From contig JAZNLO010000011.1 of NCBI GenBank assembly GCA_045579085.1, positions 1 through 45,456 of the forward strand: a stretch of 45,456 nt of DNA, given 5' to 3'. How positions within the stretch are numbered: the first letter of the stretch is position 1; every line of letters begins with the position of its first letter. The notes under the pieces are model-generated. The model searched no databases. It saw only the letters and a program-made list of their open reading frames with translations, and was not told the origin of the DNA. This document shows, piece after piece, positions 8,342-17,167 of the stretch. The stretch comes from RGIG2206 sp045579085 (GTDB taxonomy: Bacteria > Bacillota > Clostridia > Oscillospirales > Acutalibacteraceae). The position numbers and the translations under genes were made by a program.

Positions 8342-9436
8342 TTATGCCTTTAAATCAAGCGGATAAGTCCAGCCCATAAAGTCTTCAACTGCGCCTGTCT
8401 GGATACCGTAAATTGTATCATACAGCTTCTGTGCAACCTCGCCTACCTTGCCGTCTGCAACCATAACATCGTCGCCCTTGTAGTTAAGACAGCCAATCGG
8501 TGAAATAACTGCGGCTGTACCGCTTGCAAAGATTTCCTGAAGCTCGCCTGACTTAGAAGCAGCAACAATCTCATCAATAGAAAGCTTACGCTCTGTTACC
8601 TTTATTCCCCACTTCTTAAGCAACTGTATAACAGAATCTCTGGTTATACCGGGAAGTATTGTGCCGCTTGAAAGGGGCGCAGTAATAACCTCATCATTAA
8701 TGCGGAAGAATGCGTTTGATGTTCCGATTTCTTCAACATACTTATGCTCGATTGCATCAAGCCACAAAACGTCCTTGCAATCATACTTCATAGCATCTCT
8801 TGATGCTCTCATACCGCCGCCGTAGTTGCCGCCAACCTTAGCATAGCCTGTGCCGCCGGGTGCTGCACGGATATACTCATCCTGTACAAAAATTCTGGTG
8901 GTGCTGAGTCCACCGTCATTTGCTGCATAGTAAGAGCCTGTGGGGCTGAGAATTACCATAAAACGATAATGCTTTGCAGGCAAAACTGAGAAAGAAACCT
9001 CATCTCCAAAAATAAACGGACGAATGTAAAGAGCGGTTCCCGGTGCTGACGGAACCCAGTCTATATCCTCGCGGATAACTGCCTCTACAGCTGCGATAAG
9101 GAGCTCCTCAGGCAATTCAGGGATGCACATACGCTCATTCGTGCGTACCATTCTCTTTGCGTTCATATCAGGACGGAAAAGCTGAATTGTGCCATCCGCT
9201 CTGCGATATGCCTTCATTCCTTCAAACATCATCTGTGCATAATGCAAAACACAGGATGCAGGCTCAATCAGAATCGGCTCATGCGGTACAACTCGACCGT
9301 CGTGCCAGCCCTGACCTTCATCGTAATCCATAACAAACATATGGTCGGTGAAATAGCGTGCAAATCCAAGTTTTGTTTCGTCCTCAGGACGTGCCTTCGG
9401 ATTAGTTGTTCTTGTTACTGGAAACTGATACTTCAT
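8342..9436 (-). CDS. ilvE: Branched-chain amino acid aminotransferase
   Basis: A 364-residue fold-type IV PLP aminotransferase. Recognisable elements are CVLHYAQMMFEGMKAYR, an LFRPDMNAKRMVRTNERM segment, ALYIRPFIFGDE, the lysine-containing GTGYAKVGGNYGGG and a C-terminal ASGTAAVISPIG. It exchanges amino groups between glutamate and the 2-oxoacids of valine, leucine and isoleucine. The ATG at 9436 has a GAAGGAAGGA site six bases away. It sits between the amidase and the ATPase/oxidoreductase genes, so its 2-oxoacid products or substrates are the likely substrates of the oxidoreductase encoded downstream. Confidence 0.95.
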   Translation of the reverse strand: MKYQFPVTRTTNPKARPEDETKLGFARYFTDHMFVMDYDEGQGWHDGRVVPHEPILIEPASCVLHYAQMMFEGMKAYRRADGTIQLFRPDMNAKRMVRTNERMCIPELPEELLIAAVEAVIREDIDWVPSAPGTALYIRPFIFGDEVSFSVLPAKHYRFMVILSPTGSYYAANDGGLSTTRIFVQDEYIRAAPGGTGYAKVGGNYGGGMRASRDAMKYDCKDVLWLDAIEHKYVEEIGTSNAFFRINDEVITAPLSSGTILPGITRDSVIQLLKKWGIKVTERKLSIDEIVAASKSGELQEIFASGTAAVISPIGCLNYKGDDVMVADGKVGEVAQKLYDTIYGIQTGAVEDFMGWTYPLDLKA

Positions 9437-9450
9437 TTTTATTCCTTCCT

Positions 9451-10239
9451 TCAACTTAATTTATAAAGTTCGACTCTTCGGTCGTTAAATACATTTATTG
9501 AGCTTCTTATATCACTAAGAACAGATGTATCGCAATCAACGCTGATGATTTCTTCGCTATCGCAAGCCTTTACTAACAACTTACCCCAAGGGTCATGTAT
9601 GGTTGAGTTGCCGCCATAAACTGTCTCACCCGCTGTGCCGCAAGAATTGCAGCAAACAACAAACATCTGGTTTTCGATTGCTCTTGCCTTTGTAAGCGCA
9701 AGCAAATGCTCAATTCTTACTGCGGGCCACTGTGATACTACAAACAGTATATCAAGTCCGTCAACGGAAAGCGAGCGGGTAAGTTCTGGAAAACGGATAT
9801 CGTAGCAAATTATGATGCCGCATCTTTTACCGTCAAGTTCAAAACGTGTAAGATGGTTTCCGTTTTCATAAAAGTGATGCTCCTGCATCGGTGTGAACAA
9901 GTGTGTTTTATCGTATTCTGCAACACATTCGCCAGTCTTTGAAAAGACATAAGCGGTGTTGTAAATCTTATCATCCTTAACGTTTGAAACACTGCCTGCA
10001 ACAATGTTAATGCCAAACTTTTTAGCAAGTGCGCCAAGCTCTTTCTTTGTTCTCTCGCCCTTATTATCGCAGTAGCTTTTGAGGTTTTCTCTGGGGAAAA
10101 AGCCTGTGTTCCACGTTTCAGGCAATACAACCACTTCTGCTCCGTCTTTAGCCGCTCTCTCAATCAGTTCGGCAGCGTTTTTGAAGTTTACATCAGGCTG
10201 AGCAAACTGCATATTCATTTGTAAGCAAGATATTTTCAC
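9451..10239 (-). CDS. Nitrilase-superfamily amidase (omega-amidase-like)
   Basis: A 262-residue carbon-nitrogen hydrolase. The Glu-Lys-Cys triad is visible in VVLPETWNTGF (Glu near 41), EYDKTHLF (Lys near 110) and IICYDIRFPE (Cys near 144). Length and motifs fit the omega-amidase/YafV group, which hydrolyses the omega-amide of 2-oxoglutaramate and 2-oxosuccinamate, products of glutamine- and asparagine-dependent transamination. That role would fit the adjacent aminotransferase, but other amides remain possible. It lies 11 bases after the HTH-cupin-ligase gene in the T-box operon. Confidence 0.85.
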   Translation of the reverse strand: MKISCLQMNMQFAQPDVNFKNAAELIERAAKDGAEVVVLPETWNTGFFPRENLKSYCDNKGERTKKELGALAKKFGINIVAGSVSNVKDDKIYNTAYVFSKTGECVAEYDKTHLFTPMQEHHFYENGNHLTRFELDGKRCGIIICYDIRFPELTRSLSVDGLDILFVVSQWPAVRIEHLLALTKARAIENQMFVVCCNSCGTAGETVYGGNSTIHDPWGKLLVKACDSEEIISVDCDTSVLSDIRSSINVFNDRRVELYKLS

Positions 10240-10250
10240 AGTTACTCACC

Positions 10251-12539
10251 TCACAGCTTGTTTCTTTGAATTTTTCCGCTTGTGGTCTTTGGTAAGCTTT
10301 CGCAGAACGCAACCACTCTCGGATATTTATACGGTGCTGTACGCTTCTTAACGTAGCCCTGAATTTCTTTTTTCAGCTCGTCGGTGCCCTCAGTGCCGGC
10401 AGTTAAAACTATGCTTGCTTTAACTATCTGACCTCTTACCTCATCTGCAACCGCTGAAACACCGCATTCAACAACGTACGGAAGCTCCATAATAACACTT
10501 TCAATTTCAAACGGTCCAATTCGGTAGCCCGACGACTTAATAACATCGTCTATTCTGCCAACGTACCAATAGAAGCCGTCCTCATCACGCCAAGCCATAT
10601 CGCCTGTGTGATAGAAGCCGTCGTGCAGCACCTCGTCTGTGCGTTCTTTGTCGCCGTAATATCCGGCAAACAGTCCGCACGGCATACCGTCACGAACGTC
10701 AATAACGATTTCACCCGGCTCACCTGTAGGAACGGAGTTGCCGTCTGCATCCATCAGGTCTACCTTATATATAGGCGCGGGCTTGCCCATTGAGCCAAGC
10801 TTATGCTTCGCTCCGCGCATATTTCCAATAATCATCGTACTCTCAGACTGTCCAAAGCCTTCCAGAATCTGCAGGCCTGTTGCTTTCTCAAATTGACGGT
10901 AAACCTCAGGATTCAACGCCTCGCCAGCAGTTGTCATATGACGAACTGATGACAAATCGTACTTTGATATATCCTGTTTAATCATCATTCTGAGCATTGT
11001 TGGCGGTGCGCAGAAGCTTGTGATATTGTATTTTGCAAACATTGGCAATATATCAGCTGCGTCAAAGCGGTCAAAGTCATAAACAAAGGTTGCCGCCTCG
11101 CACAGCCACTGACCGTAGAGCTTGCCCCACATTGCCTTTGCCCAGCCTGTATCGGATATCGTAAAATGCAAGCCATTCGGGTCGGCGTTGTGCCAATACT
11201 TTGCTGTATGGAAATGGCCAAGAGCATATTTATAATTGTGCGCCGCAATCTTAGGATAGCCTGATGTGCCCGAAGTGAAGAACATAAGCATTAAATCGTC
11301 TCCACCAGGCGCATCCTCTCCACGATTGTAGTGCGAGCTGAACATTGTGTATTCGTCGTTGAAATTACGCCAGCCATCGCGCTCGCCATTGACAATAATC
11401 TTATGTTTTAGCTGAGGGCATTTCTCTGCTGCTAAATCTACCTGCTGAGCAACATCACCATCTGCCGTGCAGATTATTGCGCTTATTCCAGCAGAATTAA
11501 AGCGATATTCAAAGTCGTGCTCCTGAAGCTGATTACTTGCAGGGATTGCTATTGCGCCGAGTCTGTTAAGTCCAAGCATTGCAAACCAAAACTGATAGTG
11601 GCGCTTAAGAACAAGCATAACCCTATCACCCTTTTTTATGCCGAGTGACTTGAAATAATTTGCGCATTGTGACGACGCACGCTTCATATCCTTAAAACTG
11701 AAGCGGCGCTCTTGCTTATCCTGACTTATATGCAGCATTGCAAGCTTATTAGGCTCACGCTCAGCCAGCGCATCAATTATATCAAATGCAAAGTTAAAGT
11801 TTTCTGTGTTTTTAAATGTGATAGACGTTGGTGTGCCGTTTTCGTTTTTCTCGACGTCAATAAAGTTACGATAAACTCTGTCTGCTGTATCCTCAGGCAA
11901 CTGATAATCGTCCTGCTGAACACTATCCTGTGAAAACTCAGGAATCGGCTCGCCTGTGGGATTCAAAACGATAGCATAAAATATACAATCTTTACCGTTT
12001 ACAGCAATCATTCCGTGCGGTGTATCACTATCGAAATAGATGCTGTCACCAGGTCCCAATACCTCACGATGCTCTCCAATCTGCACCATAAGGTTACCCT
12101 CTATAACAAGGTCACATTCCTGACCTGAGTGCGTGGTAAGCTCGATATCCTTATGCTGAGCAGCCTCATCATATACACTGCGAACATACAATGGCTCGGC
12201 TATCCTGTCTTTAAACGCATAAGCGAGGTTGTAATATGTCATTCCATGAGCCTGTGCGATTTCCTGTCCCGCTCCGCTTCTTGTAACTGTATATGACCTA
12301 AGATTAGGGCTATAACCCTCAATAATATCCGTTACGTTAACGCCTAAAGCGAGCGCGCATCTGTAAATAAAAGCAAAGTTAAGGTCGCACTTGCCACCCT
12401 CACAGTCCAGGTATTCTTCTATTGTTACATCGGTTTTGACAGCCATCTCTGCAGGAGTTAAGCCTTGAATTTCCCTAAGCTCCTGTATTCTGCCCGCCAT
12501 TTCCCGAATTTTGTAATCCAATCCTGTAATTTGTTTCAT
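10251..12539 (-). CDS. Fusion: XRE helix-turn-helix + cupin + AMP-forming acyl-CoA synthetase (paralogue 1)
   Basis: A 762-residue three-part protein. Residues 13-68 resemble an XRE/lambda-repressor helix-turn-helix, 134-190 a cupin barrel (HSGQECDLVIEGNL, GPGDSIYFDSDTPHG), and about 250-762 an acyl-CoA synthetase close to acetyl/medium-chain synthetases, with FFTSGTSGYPK at 421-430, EGFGQSEST, YHTGDMAW and the final TTSGKIQRNKL carrying the catalytic lysine. The first two parts alone would look like a small-molecule-sensing regulator, so the protein may sense and activate the same acid. AGGAGA lies 8 bases before the ATG. It is the first gene of the second T-box operon and has a paralogue at 27027-29330. 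Domain calls are firm; the acid is not known. Confidence 0.9.
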   Translation of the reverse strand: MKQITGLDYKIREMAGRIQELREIQGLTPAEMAVKTDVTIEEYLDCEGGKCDLNFAFIYRCALALGVNVTDIIEGYSPNLRSYTVTRSGAGQEIAQAHGMTYYNLAYAFKDRIAEPLYVRSVYDEAAQHKDIELTTHSGQECDLVIEGNLMVQIGEHREVLGPGDSIYFDSDTPHGMIAVNGKDCIFYAIVLNPTGEPIPEFSQDSVQQDDYQLPEDTADRVYRNFIDVEKNENGTPTSITFKNTENFNFAFDIIDALAEREPNKLAMLHISQDKQERRFSFKDMKRASSQCANYFKSLGIKKGDRVMLVLKRHYQFWFAMLGLNRLGAIAIPASNQLQEHDFEYRFNSAGISAIICTADGDVAQQVDLAAEKCPQLKHKIIVNGERDGWRNFNDEYTMFSSHYNRGEDAPGGDDLMLMFFTSGTSGYPKIAAHNYKYALGHFHTAKYWHNADPNGLHFTISDTGWAKAMWGKLYGQWLCEAATFVYDFDRFDAADILPMFAKYNITSFCAPPTMLRMMIKQDISKYDLSSVRHMTTAGEALNPEVYRQFEKATGLQILEGFGQSESTMIIGNMRGAKHKLGSMGKPAPIYKVDLMDADGNSVPTGEPGEIVIDVRDGMPCGLFAGYYGDKERTDEVLHDGFYHTGDMAWRDEDGFYWYVGRIDDVIKSSGYRIGPFEIESVIMELPYVVECGVSAVADEVRGQIVKASIVLTAGTEGTDELKKEIQGYVKKRTAPYKYPRVVAFCESLPKTTSGKIQRNKL

Positions 12540-12559
12540 ATCTATTTCTCCTGTTTAGA

Positions 12560-12837
12560 GGGCAAAAAAGCTCGCCCCAAAGTTGTAGCTTTGAGACGAG
12601 CATAAAATCATACCCGCGGTACCACTCAAATTGCAGCCTAAACTGCCACTCTTGGAATCCAACAATTCCTATGCCTTCACGCAGCAATCACGGAGAGGTT
12701 CTACTTGCAAAAAACGCTTTCTTCCTCTCGGCTCAGAAGCTACAAACACAAAAACTGTTTTCGATGGACTTTCACCAACCGCCATCTCTCTAAAGAGCAT
12801 ATTTTTGCGCACTCTTCGTCAATGCCTTTATAAATTT
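12560..12837 (-). ncRNA. T-box leader 2
   Basis: On the minus strand: GACGAAGA at the Stem I base, AGAGAG, an apical GGTTGGTGAAA closed by ATGG/CCAT, the T-box GAGTGGTACCGCGGG (12613-12627), then a terminator hairpin GCTCG...CGAGC (12570-12601) with a TTTTTT run. It precedes the HTH-cupin-ligase/aminotransferase/oxidoreductase operon. An AAC after GAA in the presumed specifier loop is one candidate codon, but folding by eye is too weak to name the amino acid. Confidence 0.93.
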
Positions 12838-12843
12838 TTGAAT

Positions 12844-12872
12844 AGTATAGCACAACTTGCTATATATGTCAA
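12844..12872 (-). promoter_or_regulatory. Sigma-A promoter of T-box operon 2
   Basis: Minus strand TTGACA (12867-12872), 17-base spacer, TATACT (12844-12849). It starts only 17 bases after the argF stop codon. Confidence 0.88.
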
Positions 12873-12889
12873 TAGCCTCAAAACAAACT

Positions 12890-13873
12890 TTAAAGCGTTG
12901 CAGCCATCACAGCTTTAATAGTGTGCATACGGTTTTCTGCCTCGTCAAACACTATCGACTGCTCACTTTCAAATACTTCATCTGTTACCTCAAGGCAAGA
13001 AAGTCCGTATTTATCATAGACCTCTTTACCAATCGTTGTTTTAATATCGTGGAATGCAGGCAGACAATGCATAAAGCGGCACTGTTTTCCTGCAATTTCC
13101 ATAAGCTGAGAATTAACCTGATACGGTGAGAGGTCCTTTATTCTCTCTTCCCAAACCTCATCAGGCTCGCCCATTGAAACCCACACATCTGTATAGATTA
13201 CGTCGGCATTCTTTACTGCCTCTTGGGCATTCTCGTTAAACTCTATAATAGCGCCTGTCTGACTTGCAATCTCACGGCAAACCTTAACAAGCTCAGCATC
13301 AGGAAAATACTTTTCAGGAGCGGCTGCAACAAAATGCATACCCATTTTAGCGCATCCAACCATAAGTGAATTTCCCATATTGTAACGGGCATCGCCCATA
13401 TAGACGAGCTTTATTCCCGAAAGCTTGCCAAAGTGCTCCTTAATAGTAAGGAAATCTGCGAGAATCTGGGTGGGATGAAACTCATTTGTAAGTCCGTTCC
13501 ATACAGGAACACCTGCATTTGCCGCAAGCTCCTCAACTATTTCTTGACCAAATCCTCTGTATTCAATTCCGTCAAACATTCTGCCGAGAACTCTTGCTGT
13601 ATCGGCTATGCTCTCCTTCTTGCCTATCTGCGAGCCCTGTGGGTCGAGATAAACAGGGTGCATACCAAGGTCTGCAGCTGCAACCTCGAAAGCGCATCTG
13701 GTACGTGTGCTGGTTTTTTCAAACACAAGCGCAATGTTTTTGCCCTCGCAAAGTTTATGTGCTATTCCCTCTTTTTTCTGCTTTTTTAACTTGGCTGCGA
13801 AGTCAATAAGTCCACCGATTTCTTCAGGGGTAAAATCAAGCAGCTTGAGAAAATGTTTACCTTTAAGATTCAT
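12890..13873 (-). CDS. argF: Ornithine carbamoyltransferase
   Basis: A 327-residue transcarbamylase that makes citrulline from ornithine and carbamoyl phosphate. The carbamoyl-phosphate motif is FEKTSTRTRCAFE (near residues 52-64), followed by YRGFGQEIVEELA, NGLTNEFHPTQILADFLT, and the ornithine-binding FMHCLPAFHD near residue 265. Length matches the family. AGGAGG lies six bases before the ATG and overlaps the argD stop. It is the last gene of the arg operon. No terminator separates it from the next promoter. Confidence 0.96.
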   Translation of the reverse strand: MNLKGKHFLKLLDFTPEEIGGLIDFAAKLKKQKKEGIAHKLCEGKNIALVFEKTSTRTRCAFEVAAADLGMHPVYLDPQGSQIGKKESIADTARVLGRMFDGIEYRGFGQEIVEELAANAGVPVWNGLTNEFHPTQILADFLTIKEHFGKLSGIKLVYMGDARYNMGNSLMVGCAKMGMHFVAAAPEKYFPDAELVKVCREIASQTGAIIEFNENAQEAVKNADVIYTDVWVSMGEPDEVWEERIKDLSPYQVNSQLMEIAGKQCRFMHCLPAFHDIKTTIGKEVYDKYGLSCLEVTDEVFESEQSIVFDEAENRMHTIKAVMAATL

Positions 13874-13883
13874 TGTAATCCTC

Positions 13884-15050
13884 CTAATTTGCGCACGCGG
13901 CTTTTATTATGCCGATAGCTTCACTAAGAATATCTTTGTCAATATTAAGAGCAGGCAGCAATCTTACCTTGTCCTTAGCCGTTAGGCAGAGCACGCCTTT
14001 ATCAATACATTCTTTTACAACGTCTGCTGCCGGCTTTGTTGTTTTAATACCAATCATAAGTCCCATACCGCTGACGTTCTCTATACCTTCACTGCCGCTC
14101 AAGCTTTCAAAAACAAATTTGCTTTTTTCCTTAACGCTGTTTAAAAGCGCATTATCAATTCTGCTTATTACGCTTATAGCACCCGCACAGCAAACAGGGT
14201 TTCCACCATAAGTTGAGCCGTGCTCGCCAAAGCCTAAGGTATACTCAACCTTTTCATTAAACAGCACTGCGCCTATCGGCAGTCCGCCGCCTAAGCCCTT
14301 TGCAGTGGTTACAATGTCGGGAGTTATGCCATAGTTCATATAAGCGTACAGCTCACCAGTTCTGCCGTTGCCAGTCTGAACCTCGTCTACGATAAGCAGA
14401 ATGTCATTTTGCTTTGCGAACTCCGCTGTGTTTTTAACAAAATCCGCATCTAATGCTATAACTCCGCCCTCGCCCTGAATACACTCTATCATAATAGCGG
14501 CGGTTTTATTCTCTAACGCTAACTTTTCAAGCGCAGAAAAATCGTTCGCAGGAGTATGCACAAAGCCATTTGTGAGCGGTTGAAACAGCTCGTGATAATG
14601 GTCTTGACCCGTTGCCGCTAACGTAGTTATTGTTCTGCCGTGAAAGCTGTTTTCGAGGGTAATAATTGTGTAATATTCCTCGCCTTTTTTCTCGGCAGCG
14701 TATTTACGTGCCGTTTTAATTGCACATTCGTTTGCCTCCGCCCCTGAGTTTGAAAAGAAAACCTTTTTCATTCCCGTTTTCTCACAAAGCAGCTCAGCAA
14801 GGTTAGCGCAAGGCTCGGTATAGTATAAATTTGATGTATGCTGCAGTGTGTCAACCTGACCTTTCACTGCCTCAGCCCATACGTCATCAGCGATGCCGAA
14901 TGCGGTTACTCCGATGCCTGAGCCCATATCAATATATCTCTTGCCGTTTGAGTCAAACATCTCTGAGCCCTTGCCCGATACTATCTCAACGGGAAAACGG
15001 CAGTATGTGTTTGCAACATAAGTCTTATCTTTGTTCTGAAGATTACTCAT
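13884..15050 (-). CDS. argD: Acetylornithine aminotransferase
   Basis: A 388-residue class III PLP aminotransferase converting N-acetylglutamate semialdehyde to N-acetylornithine. Visible motifs are the GSGIGVTAFG segment, VFFSNSGAEANECAIKTARKY, NSFHGRT, DEVQTGNGRTG and the PLP-lysine-containing TTAKGLGGGLPIGA, then GEHGSTYGGNPV. It sits between argB and argF; GGAGG at the argB end serves as its ribosome site, five bases from the ATG. Membership of the arg operon makes the assignment firm against other class III aminotransferases. Confidence 0.95.
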   Translation of the reverse strand: MSNLQNKDKTYVANTYCRFPVEIVSGKGSEMFDSNGKRYIDMGSGIGVTAFGIADDVWAEAVKGQVDTLQHTSNLYYTEPCANLAELLCEKTGMKKVFFSNSGAEANECAIKTARKYAAEKKGEEYYTIITLENSFHGRTITTLAATGQDHYHELFQPLTNGFVHTPANDFSALEKLALENKTAAIMIECIQGEGGVIALDADFVKNTAEFAKQNDILLIVDEVQTGNGRTGELYAYMNYGITPDIVTTAKGLGGGLPIGAVLFNEKVEYTLGFGEHGSTYGGNPVCCAGAISVISRIDNALLNSVKEKSKFVFESLSGSEGIENVSGMGLMIGIKTTKPAADVVKECIDKGVLCLTAKDKVRLLPALNIDKDILSEAIGIIKAACAN

Positions 15051-15051
15051 C

Positions 15052-15915
15052 TCAGCCTCCGATTACCATTGTACCTGCACCCTCATCTGTAAGAAGCTCC
15101 ATCAGAATAGAGTGCGGCACTCTTCCATCCATTATGATAACGTTCTTTGTGCCCTCTTTAATCGCCTCAACACAGCACTCAACTTTAGGTATCATTCCGT
15201 CTGATACAACTCCGTCTGCTGCTAACTTTTGAGCGTCGTCACAGGTTATTTCTGCAATTAAGGTTGAGGGGTCATCCTTGTCCTTGAGAATACCCGCAAT
15301 ATTGGTCATCATTATAAGACGCTCTGCCTTTAATGCGCCCGCAATATATGCAGCGGCTGTGTCACCGTTGATATTATACGTATTACCGTTTCTGTCACAG
15401 CCAACCGTAGAAATGACGGGTATATAGTTTTTCTCAAGCAAATCAATAACCGGCTTAATGTGTATCTTGGTAATATCTCCAACATATCCCAAACGCTCGT
15501 CTTTGATTTTTGCCTCTATAAGCATACCGTCCATACCCGATATGCCCATCGCCTTGCCGCCTTTCATTTCGATAAGGTTTACAAGCGTTTTATTCACCTT
15601 GCCCGCAAGCACCATCTGAACTATATCAACAGTTTCCTTATCGGTAACTCTTAAACCATCTATAAACTGAGCAGTCTTACCAAGCTTGCCCATTATCTCG
15701 CTTATTTCAGGGCCGCCGCCGTGCACAAGCACAACCTTTACTCCAATTAGCCACAGAAGAACAATATCCTCCATAACCTGCTGCTTAAGCTGCTCGTCAA
15801 TCATAGCATTGCCGCCGTATTTTACCACAACAACCTTGCCTGTATATCTTTTGATATAAGGAAGTGCCTGTGTCAACACCTCTGCACGCTGTGCGTTGGA
15901 AAAATTATTTTCCAT
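15052..15915 (-). CDS. argB: Acetylglutamate kinase
   Basis: A 287-residue amino-acid kinase that phosphorylates N-acetylglutamate, usually the committed and arginine-inhibited step. It shows VVVKYGGNAM, LVHGGGPEISE, the substrate motif FIDGLRVTD, YNINGDTAAAYIAGAL and SDGMIPKVECC. An N-terminal extension ahead of the kinase fold (FSNAQRAEVLTQALPYIKRY) is the helix seen in arginine-sensitive hexameric enzymes, which suggests feedback control. GAGGAG lies six bases before the ATG. Confidence 0.96.
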   Translation of the reverse strand: MENNFSNAQRAEVLTQALPYIKRYTGKVVVVKYGGNAMIDEQLKQQVMEDIVLLWLIGVKVVLVHGGGPEISEIMGKLGKTAQFIDGLRVTDKETVDIVQMVLAGKVNKTLVNLIEMKGGKAMGISGMDGMLIEAKIKDERLGYVGDITKIHIKPVIDLLEKNYIPVISTVGCDRNGNTYNINGDTAAAYIAGALKAERLIMMTNIAGILKDKDDPSTLIAEITCDDAQKLAADGVVSDGMIPKVECCVEAIKEGTKNVIIMDGRVPHSILMELLTDEGAGTMVIGG

Positions 15916-15937
15916 ATCTATCTCCTCGCTTCTTATC

Positions 15938-17152
15938 TTAAGTTCGATAATCTCCGTTGATTTTTACGTAATCGTATGTTAAGTCACAACCCCAAGCTGT
16001 TGCGGTGCCTGTGCCGTTGCCAACGCTAATTAAAATCTCGATTTCCTTTTCAAGCAAAACTTCCTTTGCCAACTCCTCAGAAAACTCGATTCCTGCGCCG
16101 TTCTCGCACACACTTATCTCGCCTTTTTTGCTTACAAACTTAACGCTAACCTTTGTTACGTCAATATCCGCTCCACTGTATCCTAAGGCACACAAAACTC
16201 TGCCCCAGTTAGCATCCGCGCCGAACATTGCCGCCTTTAACAAGCTTGAGCAGATAACGCTCTTTGCGGCGATTTTTGCGGTTTCCTCATCCTTTGCGCC
16301 TGTAACGGTGCACTCAAGCAGCTTTGTAGCGCCTTCTCCGTCACCCGCTATCATTCGGCAAAGGTTTACAGTAACGGTGTTCAGTGCTTTCATAAAAGTT
16401 GCAAACGCTTCGCCGTCAGCATCAATTTCAGTATTGCCAGCCATCGCATTTGCAAGCACGCATACCATATCGTTTGTTGACGTATCTCCGTCAACACTGA
16501 CCATATTGAATGTATTTGCAATGTCTGTGGAAAGCGCTTTCTTTAGCATCTCAGGTGATATAGCAACGTCGGTAGTGATAAAGACAAGCATTGTTGCCAT
16601 ATTCGGATGTATCATACCGCTGCCCTTAGCTATTCCTCCGATTCGGCACACCTTACCGTCAAGCTCAAATTCAACAGCTACTTCCTTTTTCACAGTATCG
16701 GTGGTCATTATTCCCTCAGCGGCGGCATTGCCTCCGTCTTTGCACAGACCGTTTTTAAGTTCATTCATACCTGCAGCGATTGGCTCAACGCTCAAGGGCT
16801 GGCCTATAACTCCGGTTGAAGCAACTATAATATCATTTGCGCTGATGCCAAGTGCCTGTGCAGTAATCTCGCTCATTTTCTCAGCAATCTCAATACCGTC
16901 TGCGTTGCAGGTGTTAGCGTTACCACTGTTGCAAATTATTGCTTGAGCCTTACCATCTTTGATATGCTCCTTTGTTATAATTAACGGAGCTCCCTTAACT
17001 AAATTGGTTGTATATACTGCGGCTGCATTTGCCTGACATTCGCTGAAAATAAGCGATAAATCTCTCTTTGTGCGGTTTTTACGTATTCCGCAATGTATTC
17101 CGTTTGCAGTAAATCCATTTGCGGCACATACGCCACCCGAAATCAGTTTCAT
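15938..17152 (-). CDS. argJ: Glutamate N-acetyltransferase / amino-acid acetyltransferase
   Basis: A 404-residue ornithine acetyltransferase that recycles the acetyl group from N-acetylornithine to glutamate. The self-cleavage site is in KGSGMIHPNMATMLVF (Thr after MA, near residue 187), where the precursor splits into alpha and beta chains and exposes the catalytic Thr. GNANTCNAD and the C-terminal GNGTGTATAWGCDLTYDYVKIN are typical. No separate argA is visible, so it could supply both acetylation steps. GGAGG is nine bases before the ATG. Confidence 0.96.
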   Translation of the reverse strand: MKLISGGVCAANGFTANGIHCGIRKNRTKRDLSLIFSECQANAAAVYTTNLVKGAPLIITKEHIKDGKAQAIICNSGNANTCNADGIEIAEKMSEITAQALGISANDIIVASTGVIGQPLSVEPIAAGMNELKNGLCKDGGNAAAEGIMTTDTVKKEVAVEFELDGKVCRIGGIAKGSGMIHPNMATMLVFITTDVAISPEMLKKALSTDIANTFNMVSVDGDTSTNDMVCVLANAMAGNTEIDADGEAFATFMKALNTVTVNLCRMIAGDGEGATKLLECTVTGAKDEETAKIAAKSVICSSLLKAAMFGADANWGRVLCALGYSGADIDVTKVSVKFVSKKGEISVCENGAGIEFSEELAKEVLLEKEIEILISVGNGTGTATAWGCDLTYDYVKINGDYRT

Positions 17153-17167
17153 CTAAAAAATCCTCCG

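Noticed and set aside
16005..16946. Long open frame (313 codons) on the plus strand opposite argJ
   Set aside because: It is a mirror of the argJ coding sequence; the minus-strand product has complete ArgJ motifs and operon context, while this one has no ribosome site or recognisable domain.
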